Shown one piece after another: positions 23,983 through 32,932 of a stretch of DNA of 57,227 nucleotides (the first letter of the stretch is position 1; every line of letters starts with the position of its first letter). The position numbers were made by a program, and so were the translations under genes. The DNA is from JBAZOB01 sp041648895 (lineage in GTDB: Bacteria; Patescibacteriota; JAHJAL01): contig JBAZOB010000005.1 of assembly GCA_041648895.1 (NCBI GenBank), positions 1 through 57,227 of the forward strand, in the 5' to 3' direction. The notes under the pieces were generated by a model. It was not told the origin of the DNA, made no database searches, and was given only the letters and a program-made list of their open reading frames with translations.

Positions 23983-24348
23983 CTACTTACCCCCTTCTGT
24001 CACCTTGGCTTCAGTTTTACTGCCCCCTCTTAATCTTTCTACTTCTTGCTCAACTGGCCACTTGGCAAAAGCAAAATAAATCGACATGATGGGAGAAAAG
24101 AAAAGAACCAGCAGCACCATCCAGCCAGAATAGCCCATTTTTTTGACCATGCGATAGGTTATATAGATAGCGAAAACAATGATCACTAACCAAACTAAAA
24201 AGATGACGATCATCATCCCAATCCCCAAACCACCGGCCAATAATCCGCCCAAAGCATCACTACTACCGGAACCATAGTCAACCGTACCGTAATCATAACT
24301 ATCATAACTATTAAAAGAATCAAAACCATCTAAATCAAACTCGTCCAT
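23983..24348 (-). CDS. Small membrane protein with acidic N-terminus
   Basis: Protein of 121 aa. The N-terminus is acidic and rich in Ser, Tyr and Asp (to about residue 35). Two hydrophobic segments follow: LGIGMMIVIFLVWLVIIVFAIY and GWMVLLVLFFSPIMSIYFAF, with a KKMGYSG turn between them. The tail is basic and polar. The arrangement of two helices with K.GYSGW and FAFAKWP resembles small DUF805/DUF5684-like proteins, without certainty. The ATG at 24348 has GGAGG at the right distance, so the earlier TTG at 24360 is rejected. Confidence 0.7.
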   Translation of the reverse strand: MDEFDLDGFDSFNSYDSYDYGTVDYGSGSSDALGGLLAGGLGIGMMIVIFLVWLVIIVFAIYITYRMVKKMGYSGWMVLLVLFFSPIMSIYFAFAKWPVEQEVERLRGGSKTEAKVTEGGK

Positions 24349-24413
24349 CAAGGCCTCCAAAAAAACTAATGATAATAAATTACTTATATTATACTAAACT
24401 AATTCCTCCCCGA

Positions 24414-25808
24414 TCAATCAGATTGACGACTCCAATCCAAATTAACTCCCTCAATCGTATCCAATTTATCTTTGACTATTTTCTTTATTTTTTCCAAGCC
24501 AGCTTCCGTTTTGGCCTCCACCCGGACAATAACCATCGGCTGTGTATTACTGGAACGCACCAAAAACCAGCCATCTTCCAGATAACCTCGAATTCCATCC
24601 AAATCTAAATAGTGATCACATTTTTCCTTACCAAACTGGACCATTTCCGCCACGATCGCCAACTTTTTCTCTTCCGGCACCGTCAAACGATATTCCGGCG
24701 TGGCCGGATAGTTCGGTAAATCCGCCATCAACTCCGAAAACTTACGTCCCGACTTAGCAATAATTTCCATCACCCTGGCCATGGCGTAAGTAGCATCGTC
24801 AAACTTATACCACCGGTCGGCAATATAATAGTGACAACTCATCTCGGCCGCCAAAATCGCGCCCGCTTCATGCAACTTTTCCTCAATGAGTGTATGCCCA
24901 GTTTTCCAAAATATTGGTTCTCCGCCCAGTTTTTCCACCTCTGTCACCACCGCTTCCGAATTTTTTAGCTCCACAATCACCTTACTTCCCGGATGACTCG
25001 GCAAAATATCGCGCGCCAAAAGCATTTGAATTTTATCTCCCAGCCAAATATGACCCAGATCATCAACAAAGCCAATCCGATCCGCGTCACCATCGAACAT
25101 CACCCCCAAATCCGCCTGATTCTCCTCGATCTTGGCCAGCAGCTGTGAATAATTAGCCAATATCACCGGATCCGGTTCATGAGCTGTAAAATCCGGATCA
25201 ATATTATTATTTATTACTTCATATTCGCAACCTAATTTTCCCAACACCTTCGGCGCCATAAAATTAGCCACCGCCCCAGACGCGTCCACCACCACTTTTA
25301 AAGGTTTGGCCAAATTTATTTTAGCCACTACATCATCAATGTGATCATTTTGTACCTGAAAAAATTCTCTGTACTCACCCTCGCCCTTTTCAAAATCTTT
25401 GGCTAACGTGAGATCGCGAACCATATAGATCTGTTCTTCTGGTAACGATTTTTTCTGAAAAGACATTTTCAAACCATTATATTCAGCTGGATTATGACTG
25501 GCTGTCACTACCGCCCCGGCGTCTACTGCATATTTATGACAAGCATAATACATGGTCGGCGTGGTAATAATCCCCATATCCCACACGTCGCATCCGGTTG
25601 ACAGTAAACCCCGATTCACCGCCTGCTGATAAGATAGCGAACTATGCCGTATATCCCTTCCCGTCACCATAATTTTGCCACCATGCCGGCGGATAAAAGT
25701 ACCAAGCGCCCGCCCAATATTTTCCATAATATCCTCACTCAAATTTTCTCCGGCAATACCACGAATATCATAGGCCTTGAAAATACTCGTATCAATTTTT
25801 AGGTTCAT
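24414..25808 (-). CDS. manB: Phosphomannomutase / phosphoglucomutase
   Basis: Alpha-D-phosphohexomutase of 464 aa, full length. Domain 1 has FKAYDIRG and the phosphoserine loop VVTASHNPAEYNGLKM. The metal-binding loop is DGDADRIGFVD. The sugar-binding loop appears as AAEMSCHYYIADRWYKFDDA, with Cys where Gly is usual in GEMSGH. Domain 4 ends with LVRSSNTQPMVIVRVEAKT, which grips the phosphate. It interconverts hexose 6- and 1-phosphates and so feeds nucleotide-sugar synthesis (compare the nucleotidyltransferase at 48829). Whether mannose or glucose is preferred cannot be read from sequence. An AT-rich repeat lies directly upstream. Confidence 0.93.
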   Translation of the reverse strand: MNLKIDTSIFKAYDIRGIAGENLSEDIMENIGRALGTFIRRHGGKIMVTGRDIRHSSLSYQQAVNRGLLSTGCDVWDMGIITTPTMYYACHKYAVDAGAVVTASHNPAEYNGLKMSFQKKSLPEEQIYMVRDLTLAKDFEKGEGEYREFFQVQNDHIDDVVAKINLAKPLKVVVDASGAVANFMAPKVLGKLGCEYEVINNNIDPDFTAHEPDPVILANYSQLLAKIEENQADLGVMFDGDADRIGFVDDLGHIWLGDKIQMLLARDILPSHPGSKVIVELKNSEAVVTEVEKLGGEPIFWKTGHTLIEEKLHEAGAILAAEMSCHYYIADRWYKFDDATYAMARVMEIIAKSGRKFSELMADLPNYPATPEYRLTVPEEKKLAIVAEMVQFGKEKCDHYLDLDGIRGYLEDGWFLVRSSNTQPMVIVRVEAKTEAGLEKIKKIVKDKLDTIEGVNLDWSRQSD

Positions 25809-25912
25809 AATTAATAATTAATAATTAAAAATGAATAATTAATAATGATCAATAGAGAAACAATTCATCAATTCTTACTTCTCATTATTAACTATTCATT
25901 ATTAATTACTCA
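25809..25912. repeat. AT-rich imperfect inverted repeat
   Basis: Repeats of the words ATTAATAATTAATAATT and ATGAATAATTAATAATG are mirrored by CATTATTAACTATTCATTATTAATTACTCATTAT around a short centre. It fills the space between manB and the VanW gene. It has no coding content and none of the core motifs of the other elements. Confidence 0.6.
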
Positions 25913-27862
25913 TTATGCAGTTCCCGATACATCCGTCTCTTCCGGCAAGACAGGAACATCGGAACTATCATCGACTAAATCAGATTTATTATCCGTCGGT
26001 TCCGGCTCTCCCTCCCCCACTTTGTATTTGGCCGCCCAGGCTTGATAACGACTAAAAATCTCTTCCTCTTTAGTCTCACCATTGGCATTGGTAATATACC
26101 GATAAAAAATCGAATCCGCGCCATAATGAGCACTATCCACCTGGACTTTTTGGCCCGGCGCCAAACTGTTGGTATAAATATACTCCGGTGCCGGCGGCGA
26201 GGTAATATTGAAAATCACCGGCTCTGTCACTTCCACTTGCCGCCCGTCATTGGTGCCATAGAAATTAAAAGTCAAAATCGCGCCGGAAATCACCGCCTCA
26301 ATCAGAACATAGTGTTTAGTGTCATTGACAAAACGCAAATCCGGATTGGGAATATAGACCGTCGCGTCCTGACCCGCCGGCTCATAATAACTAACCCGAT
26401 AACGATGGGGTGTACGAGCCGTAATCGGAAAACCAGCGTCCAAAGCGGTACGATACATAGTGGTTGACACTTGGCATAACCCCCCGCCATATTCTGGCTT
26501 AGTTTCATTGCCGGCAATGACTAATTCCGGTAAATAACCACTAGCCGCGTCAACCGAGCCAAGCAGAGTCGTGAAACTAAACTCTTCACCGGGTGCCAAA
26601 ACCATCCCGTTGAAATTTTCCGCTCCCACCGAAATATTATGAATCCGATTGGCTGGTGAATAACTAAAATCCGACGAACCAGTGGCAATCAACTCTTTGA
26701 TACCCAATTCCGCCAAATTTCCCGTCGCTATCACCGACTCCATCACCTCTACTGGCAATTTAACAATATCTTTCGACTGCCCCAAGTTATTTTCTAAATC
26801 AGTAATCAACTTCACCCGATTGACCATCTGACCCGTAGTGCCGGTTTCCACCACCACCGGTCCCGTCGCTGTCATCGCCAAACGAGGATTTTGCGGCCGA
26901 TCCTCAAAAGCCGTCGCCCGTTCATTGAGAAATCTATCTACTACCGCTAAATCGTAACCAACACACAAGACCTGTCCCTGATCATTGACTGTTGCCTCCA
27001 CATTGTCATGACAATCAACTTTATTTTTTTGTTCAAAGTACAACATCTGATAAATATCATCACTAGTAATTTCAATTGTCCAATCCTCGTACTGCCACTG
27101 CATTGGCCGACTCATTTCCGTTTGCGCCAAACTCAAAGCCTCACTGACCATCTGGTCTGACACCACCGGATAGTCTGGCTTTTCCACCAAAATAATTGGC
27201 GCGAGATCCAGCCCGGATAACTTATTTTTTAGATCAGATAATAATTTATCCTCATCAAATACCATTCCCTGACTTGCCTGAATAACTTTAAAATCATCTT
27301 CTCCTTTTTCAATCGCCGCCGAAACGGCCGGTTGATTAACTCTCTCCCGTAATCCATTTAACCAATTATTATAATCAAACTGATCTTCAAAAACCTCACA
27401 AGATATATTTAATTGACCACTTGCTGCTCGCAGTCGACTAAAAAGCCGGGGCCAGAAATTTTGATATCTCCCATATTCCCAAATTTGTTTTTGGCACTGA
27501 TCCAAATCCACCCCCATCCCTACAGCCGTATAATCAAATTGATTATCCGCCGATAAGTTTTGACCAGTCACCGCGAGACCTTGCTCATATCGTTCCTGGC
27601 GATCAGCAAAGAACTCCGCCAACTGGCTACGCGTCATCCCGCCCAAATCAAAATCACCCAGCCTCAAACCATAGGCCACTTTGCCAGCATAGGATATTTC
27701 CATCGCCCAACCAGCCATTAGACCAACTATCAGCACCACCGCTAACAATAAAATAATTTTACGAACCCACCCAAATGAATTAGTCATTTTTTCACCCTGA
27801 TTCTGCTTTTCATTTGTTACAGGTTGTTTCTTTTGATCGCTTTTTTTATTTTTTTTAGTCAC
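25913..27862 (-). CDS. VanW-family cell-wall protein with peptidoglycan-binding-like repeats
   Basis: About 649 aa. A charged cytoplasmic start (KKNKKSDQKKQ), one membrane anchor (IILLLAVVLIVGLMAGWAMEISYA) and an extracellular part. The middle holds repeated segments of the YoaR/PG_binding_4 kind (YGLRLGDFDLGGMTRSQLAEFF; FEDRPQNPRLAMTATGPVVV). The VanW domain (about 420-580) has SYSPANRIHNISVGAENFNGMVLAPGEEFSF, PEYGGGLCQVSTTMYRTALDAGFPI, PHRYRVSYYEPAGQDATVY and DLRFVNDT. The tail is acidic and ends near the repeat. VanW proteins are associated with vancomycin-resistance clusters, but their reaction is unknown. The start is uncertain: GTG at 27862 is preferred over GTG at 27901 because the extra residues are not conserved-looking. 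ATG at 27787 is also possible. Confidence 0.85.
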   Translation of the reverse strand: MTKKNKKSDQKKQPVTNEKQNQGEKMTNSFGWVRKIILLLAVVLIVGLMAGWAMEISYAGKVAYGLRLGDFDLGGMTRSQLAEFFADRQERYEQGLAVTGQNLSADNQFDYTAVGMGVDLDQCQKQIWEYGRYQNFWPRLFSRLRAASGQLNISCEVFEDQFDYNNWLNGLRERVNQPAVSAAIEKGEDDFKVIQASQGMVFDEDKLLSDLKNKLSGLDLAPIILVEKPDYPVVSDQMVSEALSLAQTEMSRPMQWQYEDWTIEITSDDIYQMLYFEQKNKVDCHDNVEATVNDQGQVLCVGYDLAVVDRFLNERATAFEDRPQNPRLAMTATGPVVVETGTTGQMVNRVKLITDLENNLGQSKDIVKLPVEVMESVIATGNLAELGIKELIATGSSDFSYSPANRIHNISVGAENFNGMVLAPGEEFSFTTLLGSVDAASGYLPELVIAGNETKPEYGGGLCQVSTTMYRTALDAGFPITARTPHRYRVSYYEPAGQDATVYIPNPDLRFVNDTKHYVLIEAVISGAILTFNFYGTNDGRQVEVTEPVIFNITSPPAPEYIYTNSLAPGQKVQVDSAHYGADSIFYRYITNANGETKEEEIFSRYQAWAAKYKVGEGEPEPTDNKSDLVDDSSDVPVLPEETDVSGTA

Positions 27863-27944
27863 AATATTAAATTTATCGTTTATCAATGACCAATTAATCA
27901 CACCCTTTATTTACACTTTATCATATTTATATTAACCGTAAATT

Positions 27945-27983
27945 AAAAGAATCCACTCCCCTAAAAAAGGTGTGGATTCTTTT
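27945..27983 (-). terminator. Intrinsic terminator of hppA
   Basis: AAAAGAATCCAC and GTGGATTCTTTT pair around a short loop, with U-tracts in both directions, 20 bases past the hppA stop. Confidence 0.8.
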
Positions 27984-28002
27984 ATGTAGAACATCAAAAA
28001 GA

Positions 28003-30048
28003 TTAACGTAAAAATTTAACCAGTAAAATCGCGACGATATTTAGAATTTTAATCATCGGATTGATCGCTGGACCAGCCGTGTCTTTGTAGGGATCACCCA
28101 CCGTATCACCAGTCACCGCCGCGGCGTGAGCCACACTACCCTTGCCACCATATTCACCTTCTTCAATATATTTTTTCGCGTTATCCCAAGCCGCCCCACC
28201 GGAAGTCATCGATACCGCTACAAAAAATCCCGTCACAATACTACCCACCAGCACGCCACCCAACATTGAAGCTCCTTGGCCTGATTTCAAAAAGAAGTAC
28301 CCAACTGCCACCACAATTACCGGCACCAAAACTGGCAATAAAGCCGGCCAAACCATTTGATTTATTGCTTCCTTGGTCACAATATCCACCGCCCGCGCGT
28401 AATCAGGTTTAGCTTTACCTTCCATCAAACCTTTAATTTGTTTAAATTGACGCCGTACCTCATCCACCACTTTCGCCCCCGCTTTACCCACCGCCTGCAT
28501 GGACCAAGCACTAAACAAAAAAGGAATCAGCGCCCCAATAAATAAACCCGCGATTACATAGGGATCACTAATCTCAAAATGCACCACCCCACCAAGTTTA
28601 GTCGTCACTGCGTCAGCATAGGCACCAAACAAAACCACCGTCGCCAGCGCGGCCGAGCCAATCGCATAACCTTTAGTTACCGCCTTGGTTGTATTGCCCA
28701 CCGCATCCAATTCATCAGTCACTTTTCGAATATCTTCTCCCAGTCCGGACATCTCCGCAATACCACCGGCGTTATCAGTAATTGGACCGTAAGCATCGAT
28801 AGCCACAATAATACCGGCCATAGACAACATAGCCATAGCACTAACGGCCACCCCAAAAATTCCGGCCAGGAAATAACTAATCAAAATTCCCACCACAATC
28901 ACCAAAGCTGGCCAGACAGTTGACTCCATGCCCACCGCCAAACCAGAAATGATATTGGTGGCATGACCACTAGTCGAAGCTTCCGCTATCCTTTGTACCG
29001 GGCTATACGATTTGGAAGTATAGTATTCAGTAATCACCACCATCAAACCAGTCACCACCAAACCAACCAAAGCCGCAAAGAAAATATTGGTGTAAACATA
29101 GACACCATTATTGGACATCAAGTAATATATCAGTACAAAAAAGCCAATCGCCGACAATAACCCCGAAACGATTAACCCAGTATATAGAGCACTCATAATT
29201 TTCTTATCCGCTCCCAGCCGGACGAAGAAAGTGCCGATTATTGAACTAATGATTGAGACCGCACCCATGGCCAACGGTAAAACCAAAGCATTGTCATTAT
29301 CCACAAACGCAATTCGGGCCAACAACATGGCCGATACCGCTGTCACCGCGTAAGTTTCAAACAAATCAGCCGCCATGCCGGCACAATCACCCACATTATC
29401 ACCAACATTATCAGCAATTACCGCCGGATTACGCGGATCATCTTCCGGAATACCCGCCTCGACTTTACCAACTAAATCCGCTCCCACATCCGCTCCCTTG
29501 GTAAAAATACCACCACCCAAACGGGCAAAAACTGAAATCAAACTACCACCAAAACCTAGACCAACCAAACCATCAATCGTCTCCTTGTTAGCTCCAGTTA
29601 AGAAAAAGAAACCGGCCACCCCGAGCAAACTTAAACCAACCACCATTAAACCAGTCACCGTACCTCCATTAAAAGCCACTTTCAGAGCTTCCCCCAATCC
29701 TTTTTTAGCCGCTTCACAGGTACGAACATTGGCCCGCACCGACACACTCATCCCGATATAACCAGCCAAGGCCGATAAAAATGCTCCCACCAAAAATCCG
29801 ACGGCAATTTCCCAACGCCCCATCACCAAAAATAATAGGACAAATAACACCGCCGCTACCACGGCCACCCAGGTGTACTGTCGCTTCATATAAGCCGCCG
29901 CCCCCTCTTGGATAGCACTAGCAATTGATCGCATGGTATCGCTTCCCTCGGGCATTTTTATAATATTCCAGACCAAAAATCCGCCCCAAGCTACTGCCAA
30001 AACCGCCACTACCATGGATACCAACAACATAGTTTGAGCCAATTCCAT
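28003..30048 (-). CDS. hppA: Membrane-bound pyrophosphatase, K+-independent H+-pumping type
   Basis: Ion-pumping inorganic pyrophosphatase of 681 aa with about 16 membrane helices. It hydrolyses cytoplasmic diphosphate and exports a cation. The active-site run is clear: GGGIFTKGADVGADLVGKVE, then EDDPRNPAVIADNVGDNVGD with CAGMAADLFETY. The second Asp-rich loop (VAIDAYGPITDNAGGIAEMSG) and the C-terminal GDTVGDPYKDTAGPAINPMIK are also present. The stretch GNTTKAVTKGYAIGS has Lys where K+-dependent enzymes have Ala. This marks the K+-independent, proton-pumping class in published work on the family. AGGAGG precedes the ATG. In a fermentative cell without visible respiration this pump could hold the membrane potential. 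Confidence 0.96.
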   Translation of the reverse strand: MELAQTMLLVSMVVAVLAVAWGGFLVWNIIKMPEGSDTMRSIASAIQEGAAAYMKRQYTWVAVVAAVLFVLLFLVMGRWEIAVGFLVGAFLSALAGYIGMSVSVRANVRTCEAAKKGLGEALKVAFNGGTVTGLMVVGLSLLGVAGFFFLTGANKETIDGLVGLGFGGSLISVFARLGGGIFTKGADVGADLVGKVEAGIPEDDPRNPAVIADNVGDNVGDCAGMAADLFETYAVTAVSAMLLARIAFVDNDNALVLPLAMGAVSIISSIIGTFFVRLGADKKIMSALYTGLIVSGLLSAIGFFVLIYYLMSNNGVYVYTNIFFAALVGLVVTGLMVVITEYYTSKSYSPVQRIAEASTSGHATNIISGLAVGMESTVWPALVIVVGILISYFLAGIFGVAVSAMAMLSMAGIIVAIDAYGPITDNAGGIAEMSGLGEDIRKVTDELDAVGNTTKAVTKGYAIGSAALATVVLFGAYADAVTTKLGGVVHFEISDPYVIAGLFIGALIPFLFSAWSMQAVGKAGAKVVDEVRRQFKQIKGLMEGKAKPDYARAVDIVTKEAINQMVWPALLPVLVPVIVVAVGYFFLKSGQGASMLGGVLVGSIVTGFFVAVSMTSGGAAWDNAKKYIEEGEYGGKGSVAHAAAVTGDTVGDPYKDTAGPAINPMIKILNIVAILLVKFLR

Positions 30049-30078
30049 TTTGACTTCCTCCTAAATAAATTAATAATC

Positions 30079-30289
30079 AATTACAAACGAAAAATTACAA
30101 ATTACGAATAATGAATTGGAATAGTCATATATTATTTATTTTAATTATATGGCTAGCCATAAAACCGAATATTATTAGACAGCAGCACATTAACACCACC
30201 GGCCAAACATTCGCTGCCATTAATTAAAATAAATGATATATGACTATTCCAATTCATTATTCGTAATTTGTAATTTTTCGTTTGTAATT
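30079..30289. repeat. Foldback element with conserved core (ATGGCTAGCC family), copy 4
   Basis: Arms 30079-30147 and 30221-30289 match over 68 of 69 positions, and the single difference would be a G-T pair. The right arm runs into the TAA stop of the neighbouring GT4 gene. The core contains TATGGCTAGCCATAAAACC, ATTATTAGACAG and CATTCGCTGCCAT. It lies between two genes on the same strand. Confidence 0.92.
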
Positions 30290-31403
30290 ATAGCCCTAAG
30301 ACTTGATTATACACAGCCAAAGTTTCTTTGGCCATTTTTTCCCAGGAATATTTAGCTACTTGAGCATAGCCGCGTTTGACCAAATCCACCCGTAAATTTT
30401 CATTATCAACAATTCTTCTCATTGCCTCCGCCATCTCATCAATATTATCTGGATCAAAATATATCACTGCCTCACCCAAAACCTCCGGCAAACAGGAAGC
30501 ATTTGACGAAGCCACCGGAATACCACATTGCATCGCCTCCAACGGCGTGAAGCCGAATCCCTCATACTTGGAGGGGAAAATATAACTATTGGCCCCCGTC
30601 ACCAACGCCGGCACTTCTTCTTCCTCCACCCACCCAGTAATAATCACATCATTTTTATATTTCGATCGATCAATCGCCTGCCGCACCTCCGGATAACGTG
30701 GATCTTCTTTACCAATCAAAACTAATTGCATATTTGATCCACCCTGCTTGTATTTATCAAATGCCTCCACCAACCCGACCAGATTCTTATGTACCCGCCA
30801 TTGACCCAAATAAACAAAATAGGGCGCGCTTATCTTATATTTATTTTTAACTTGACCAATATATTTTTCATCTTCACACCGCACAAATTTATCATTGATA
30901 GCTTCATAAACCACCGCCATATTCTCCGCTTTCCCGCCAAAATATTTTAAAATATCATTTTTAGTATATTCCGTCACCGTAATCATCCGTTCTGAATTCA
31001 TCACCGCACTATGCATGGCCACTTTGTAACCAAACTGGGAAATAAATTTACGCCGCACCCGGCCTGGGTAAAACAACAAAGTAATATCGTGTACCGTGGT
31101 AATAAATTTACCCTGATAAAAAATGGGGTGATTAAAATTAGTAAAATGCACCAGATCCGGTTTCATTTTATTCAAATATCGCCACATCCCCCACTGTTCA
31201 CCCACGGTGTAATGCACAAAATCCACCCCGACCACTTCATAGTTTTCATATTTAAAATCAATCATCCCCACGTCCTGTTTGTAAACGAGAATAATATATT
31301 GATTTTGTCGATCAATCTTCAAAATATTTTCCAATAATTTATATGTATATCTGGCTAGCCCGTCCCCGCCAGCAATAAACCTGGCATCAATACATATTTT
31401 CAT
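30288..31403 (-). CDS. GT4-family glycosyltransferase
   Basis: GT-B enzyme of 371 aa. The N-terminal domain begins MKICIDARFIAGGDGLARYTYKLLENIL, and the nucleotide-sugar domain has PYFVYLGQWRVHKNLVGLVEAF, VLIGKEDPRY and IITGWVEEEEVPALVTGANSYIFPSKYEGFGFTPLEAMQCGIPVASSNASCLPEV. The E-x7-E pair lies in YEGFGFTPLEAM. It transfers a sugar from a nucleotide donor to a lipid-linked or growing glycan. The ATG at 31403 is chosen over a TTG at 31436. It is the last gene of the surface glycan cluster and is separated from its neighbours on both sides by palindromic elements. Confidence 0.9.
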   Translation of the reverse strand: MKICIDARFIAGGDGLARYTYKLLENILKIDRQNQYIILVYKQDVGMIDFKYENYEVVGVDFVHYTVGEQWGMWRYLNKMKPDLVHFTNFNHPIFYQGKFITTVHDITLLFYPGRVRRKFISQFGYKVAMHSAVMNSERMITVTEYTKNDILKYFGGKAENMAVVYEAINDKFVRCEDEKYIGQVKNKYKISAPYFVYLGQWRVHKNLVGLVEAFDKYKQGGSNMQLVLIGKEDPRYPEVRQAIDRSKYKNDVIITGWVEEEEVPALVTGANSYIFPSKYEGFGFTPLEAMQCGIPVASSNASCLPEVLGEAVIYFDPDNIDEMAEAMRRIVDNENLRVDLVKRGYAQVAKYSWEKMAKETLAVYNQVLGL

Positions 31404-31441
31404 AGTAATTTCCCTAATAAAAAAATAATATAACAAATTAA

Positions 31442-31624
31442 TAATTAATGAGTTGTGCTAGTTAGTCATTCCCCTGTCATCCCCGCCTTGAGCGGGGATG
31501 ACATCATAAAGTTTATTATAAACGCCTTATTGATGAGATCCCCGATAACCGGAGCGCTCCGCTATGCTCCGCTTCCGGTCGGGGATGACATGAGGGATGA
31601 TTAATTGGCACAACTCGTTAATTA
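31442..31624. repeat. Palindromic intergenic element, GTCATCCCCG type, copy 3 (inverted)
   Basis: Core 31476-31589 (114 nt) is the reverse complement of the copy-1 layout: GTCATCCCCGCCTTGAGCGG first, the GGAGCGCTCCGCTATGCTCC hairpin last. The outer words GAGTTGTGCTAGTTA and TTAATTGGCACAACTC mirror imperfectly. Confidence 0.88.
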
Positions 31625-32859
31625 TTATTTTGCTCAATCGCTATCGTTATCCCGAATAATAACCAAAATAATATCGATAAATCATTCTTGTAGTATGGCG
31701 TGTCCAACATCCCGCCCACTATCCATCCGGCCAAAACTATCATTATCGCTACCACCCACCAATAATAATCTTTTTTCTTAAGCAGTTGCATCAACTTACG
31801 CCACCAAGATACGATTATCAATAGTAATAATATCAAACCCAATAGTCCCAGTTCCACCCAAGTATGTAAAAACAGATTATGCCCATGCAACATCCGCCAT
31901 TCTAAAGGTGGATGAAACAAAATTGGTGCGTATTCCAAATACTGCCGTTCATAATTTCCCAAACCAATACCTAACCACATCCGATCCAGGATTATCGCCC
32001 AATCCACCTGCCACACTTGCAACCTAACCGTAATTGAAGACCGCCGACCCAGATCAATCATGTTATTTAAACGTTCTGTCCCCCATTGCGAAGCCACAAA
32101 ACCACTCGCCAAAATAATTATAAATAAAATTACCACTAAAACATTTTTGATATTGTGACCAGTCTTCATCCAACTATACATCAATACCCCCAACAAAAAA
32201 CTACCGATCCCCACGTATGAAGCCGAAAACAGTAAAGCTAAACACCCCAATAACCAAAAAATAACTTCCCACCAAATGATCTTTCTATTTTTCCAGGTGG
32301 TTACCAAAACAATCAACAAAGCCGGCCACAATAACATCGCCAAATAATTAGCCGATGAAAAAAAAGCCGACACTCGCCCATCCGGAGTATAAGTCACGCC
32401 GAATATTAGTTGGATAAAAGCCACTCCGCCCAAAAGACCCAGTAAAAAAACAAACCCTTGACGCAATAGTTCCAACTGGCGCATATTTTTCAAACTATTG
32501 GCCACCACCAACATCAATATCATTGGATCAAAAAACCAGCCTTTCCACAATCCCAGTGAATTGATTTTATCGTCAGAAACAAATAAGACATTCATTAATA
32601 CTAGGCCCAAAAAAACCATCGCCAAGGTATAATACCCATTCCAACGCCAAACCGCCTTTTTCTGGTAACAACGCCACAGATATATCAAAAATACTAAATA
32701 TATACCCAACTCCAAAAATGTGGTTGGTATGCCACCAATCTGTAATCGAATCAGATAAAATGGCAACAAAAACACCAAAAAAGACACCCCCCATATGATA
32801 TCCTTCCAGGATAACCAGGCTAAAATAAACAATAAAATTGTCGCGATAAATAAAGCCAT
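31618..32859 (-). CDS. O-antigen ligase/polymerase-like membrane protein (1)
   Basis: About 413 aa with 11-12 membrane helices and one larger outer loop near residues 225-300 (RLNNMIDLGRRSSITVRLQVWQVDWAIILDRMWLGIGLGNYERQYLEY, then WRMLHGHNLFLHTWVELGLLGLILLL). The loop with R...W..A......P..G.G and the H-N-x-x-L...E.G.LG stretch are the hallmarks of the WaaL/Wzy family. Such proteins join or polymerise lipid-linked glycans. I chose the ATG at 32859 rather than the in-frame TTG at 32883. It is the third of three such proteins in the cluster. Confidence 0.85.
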   Translation of the reverse strand: MALFIATILLFILAWLSWKDIIWGVSFLVFLLPFYLIRLQIGGIPTTFLELGIYLVFLIYLWRCYQKKAVWRWNGYYTLAMVFLGLVLMNVLFVSDDKINSLGLWKGWFFDPMILMLVVANSLKNMRQLELLRQGFVFLLGLLGGVAFIQLIFGVTYTPDGRVSAFFSSANYLAMLLWPALLIVLVTTWKNRKIIWWEVIFWLLGCLALLFSASYVGIGSFLLGVLMYSWMKTGHNIKNVLVVILFIIILASGFVASQWGTERLNNMIDLGRRSSITVRLQVWQVDWAIILDRMWLGIGLGNYERQYLEYAPILFHPPLEWRMLHGHNLFLHTWVELGLLGLILLLLIIVSWWRKLMQLLKKKDYYWWVVAIMIVLAGWIVGGMLDTPYYKNDLSILFWLLFGITIAIEQNNN

Positions 32860-32882
32860 AACATACCAAGTATCAAGTAACA

Positions 32883-32932
32883 AGGATCAAGGATCAAGTA
32901 AATCTAATACTTATTACTTGATCCTTGATCCT
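32883..32932. repeat. Inverted repeat of GGATCAAGGATCAAG words
   Basis: Perfect 19-bp arms AGGATCAAGGATCAAGTAA (32883-32901) and its complement (32914-32932) around a 12-nt centre. The right arm lies inside the 3' end of the upstream coding sequence and encodes part of its last residues. Confidence 0.8.

Noticed and set aside
29253..29761. Pro- and Lys-rich plus-strand frames inside hppA
   Set aside because: Antisense of conserved membrane helices gives such composition. There is no promoter or ribosome site.
10074..30289. Foldback elements as plain transcription terminators
   Set aside because: One lies between divergent genes and arms are far longer than needed. Copies between convergent genes may still terminate.
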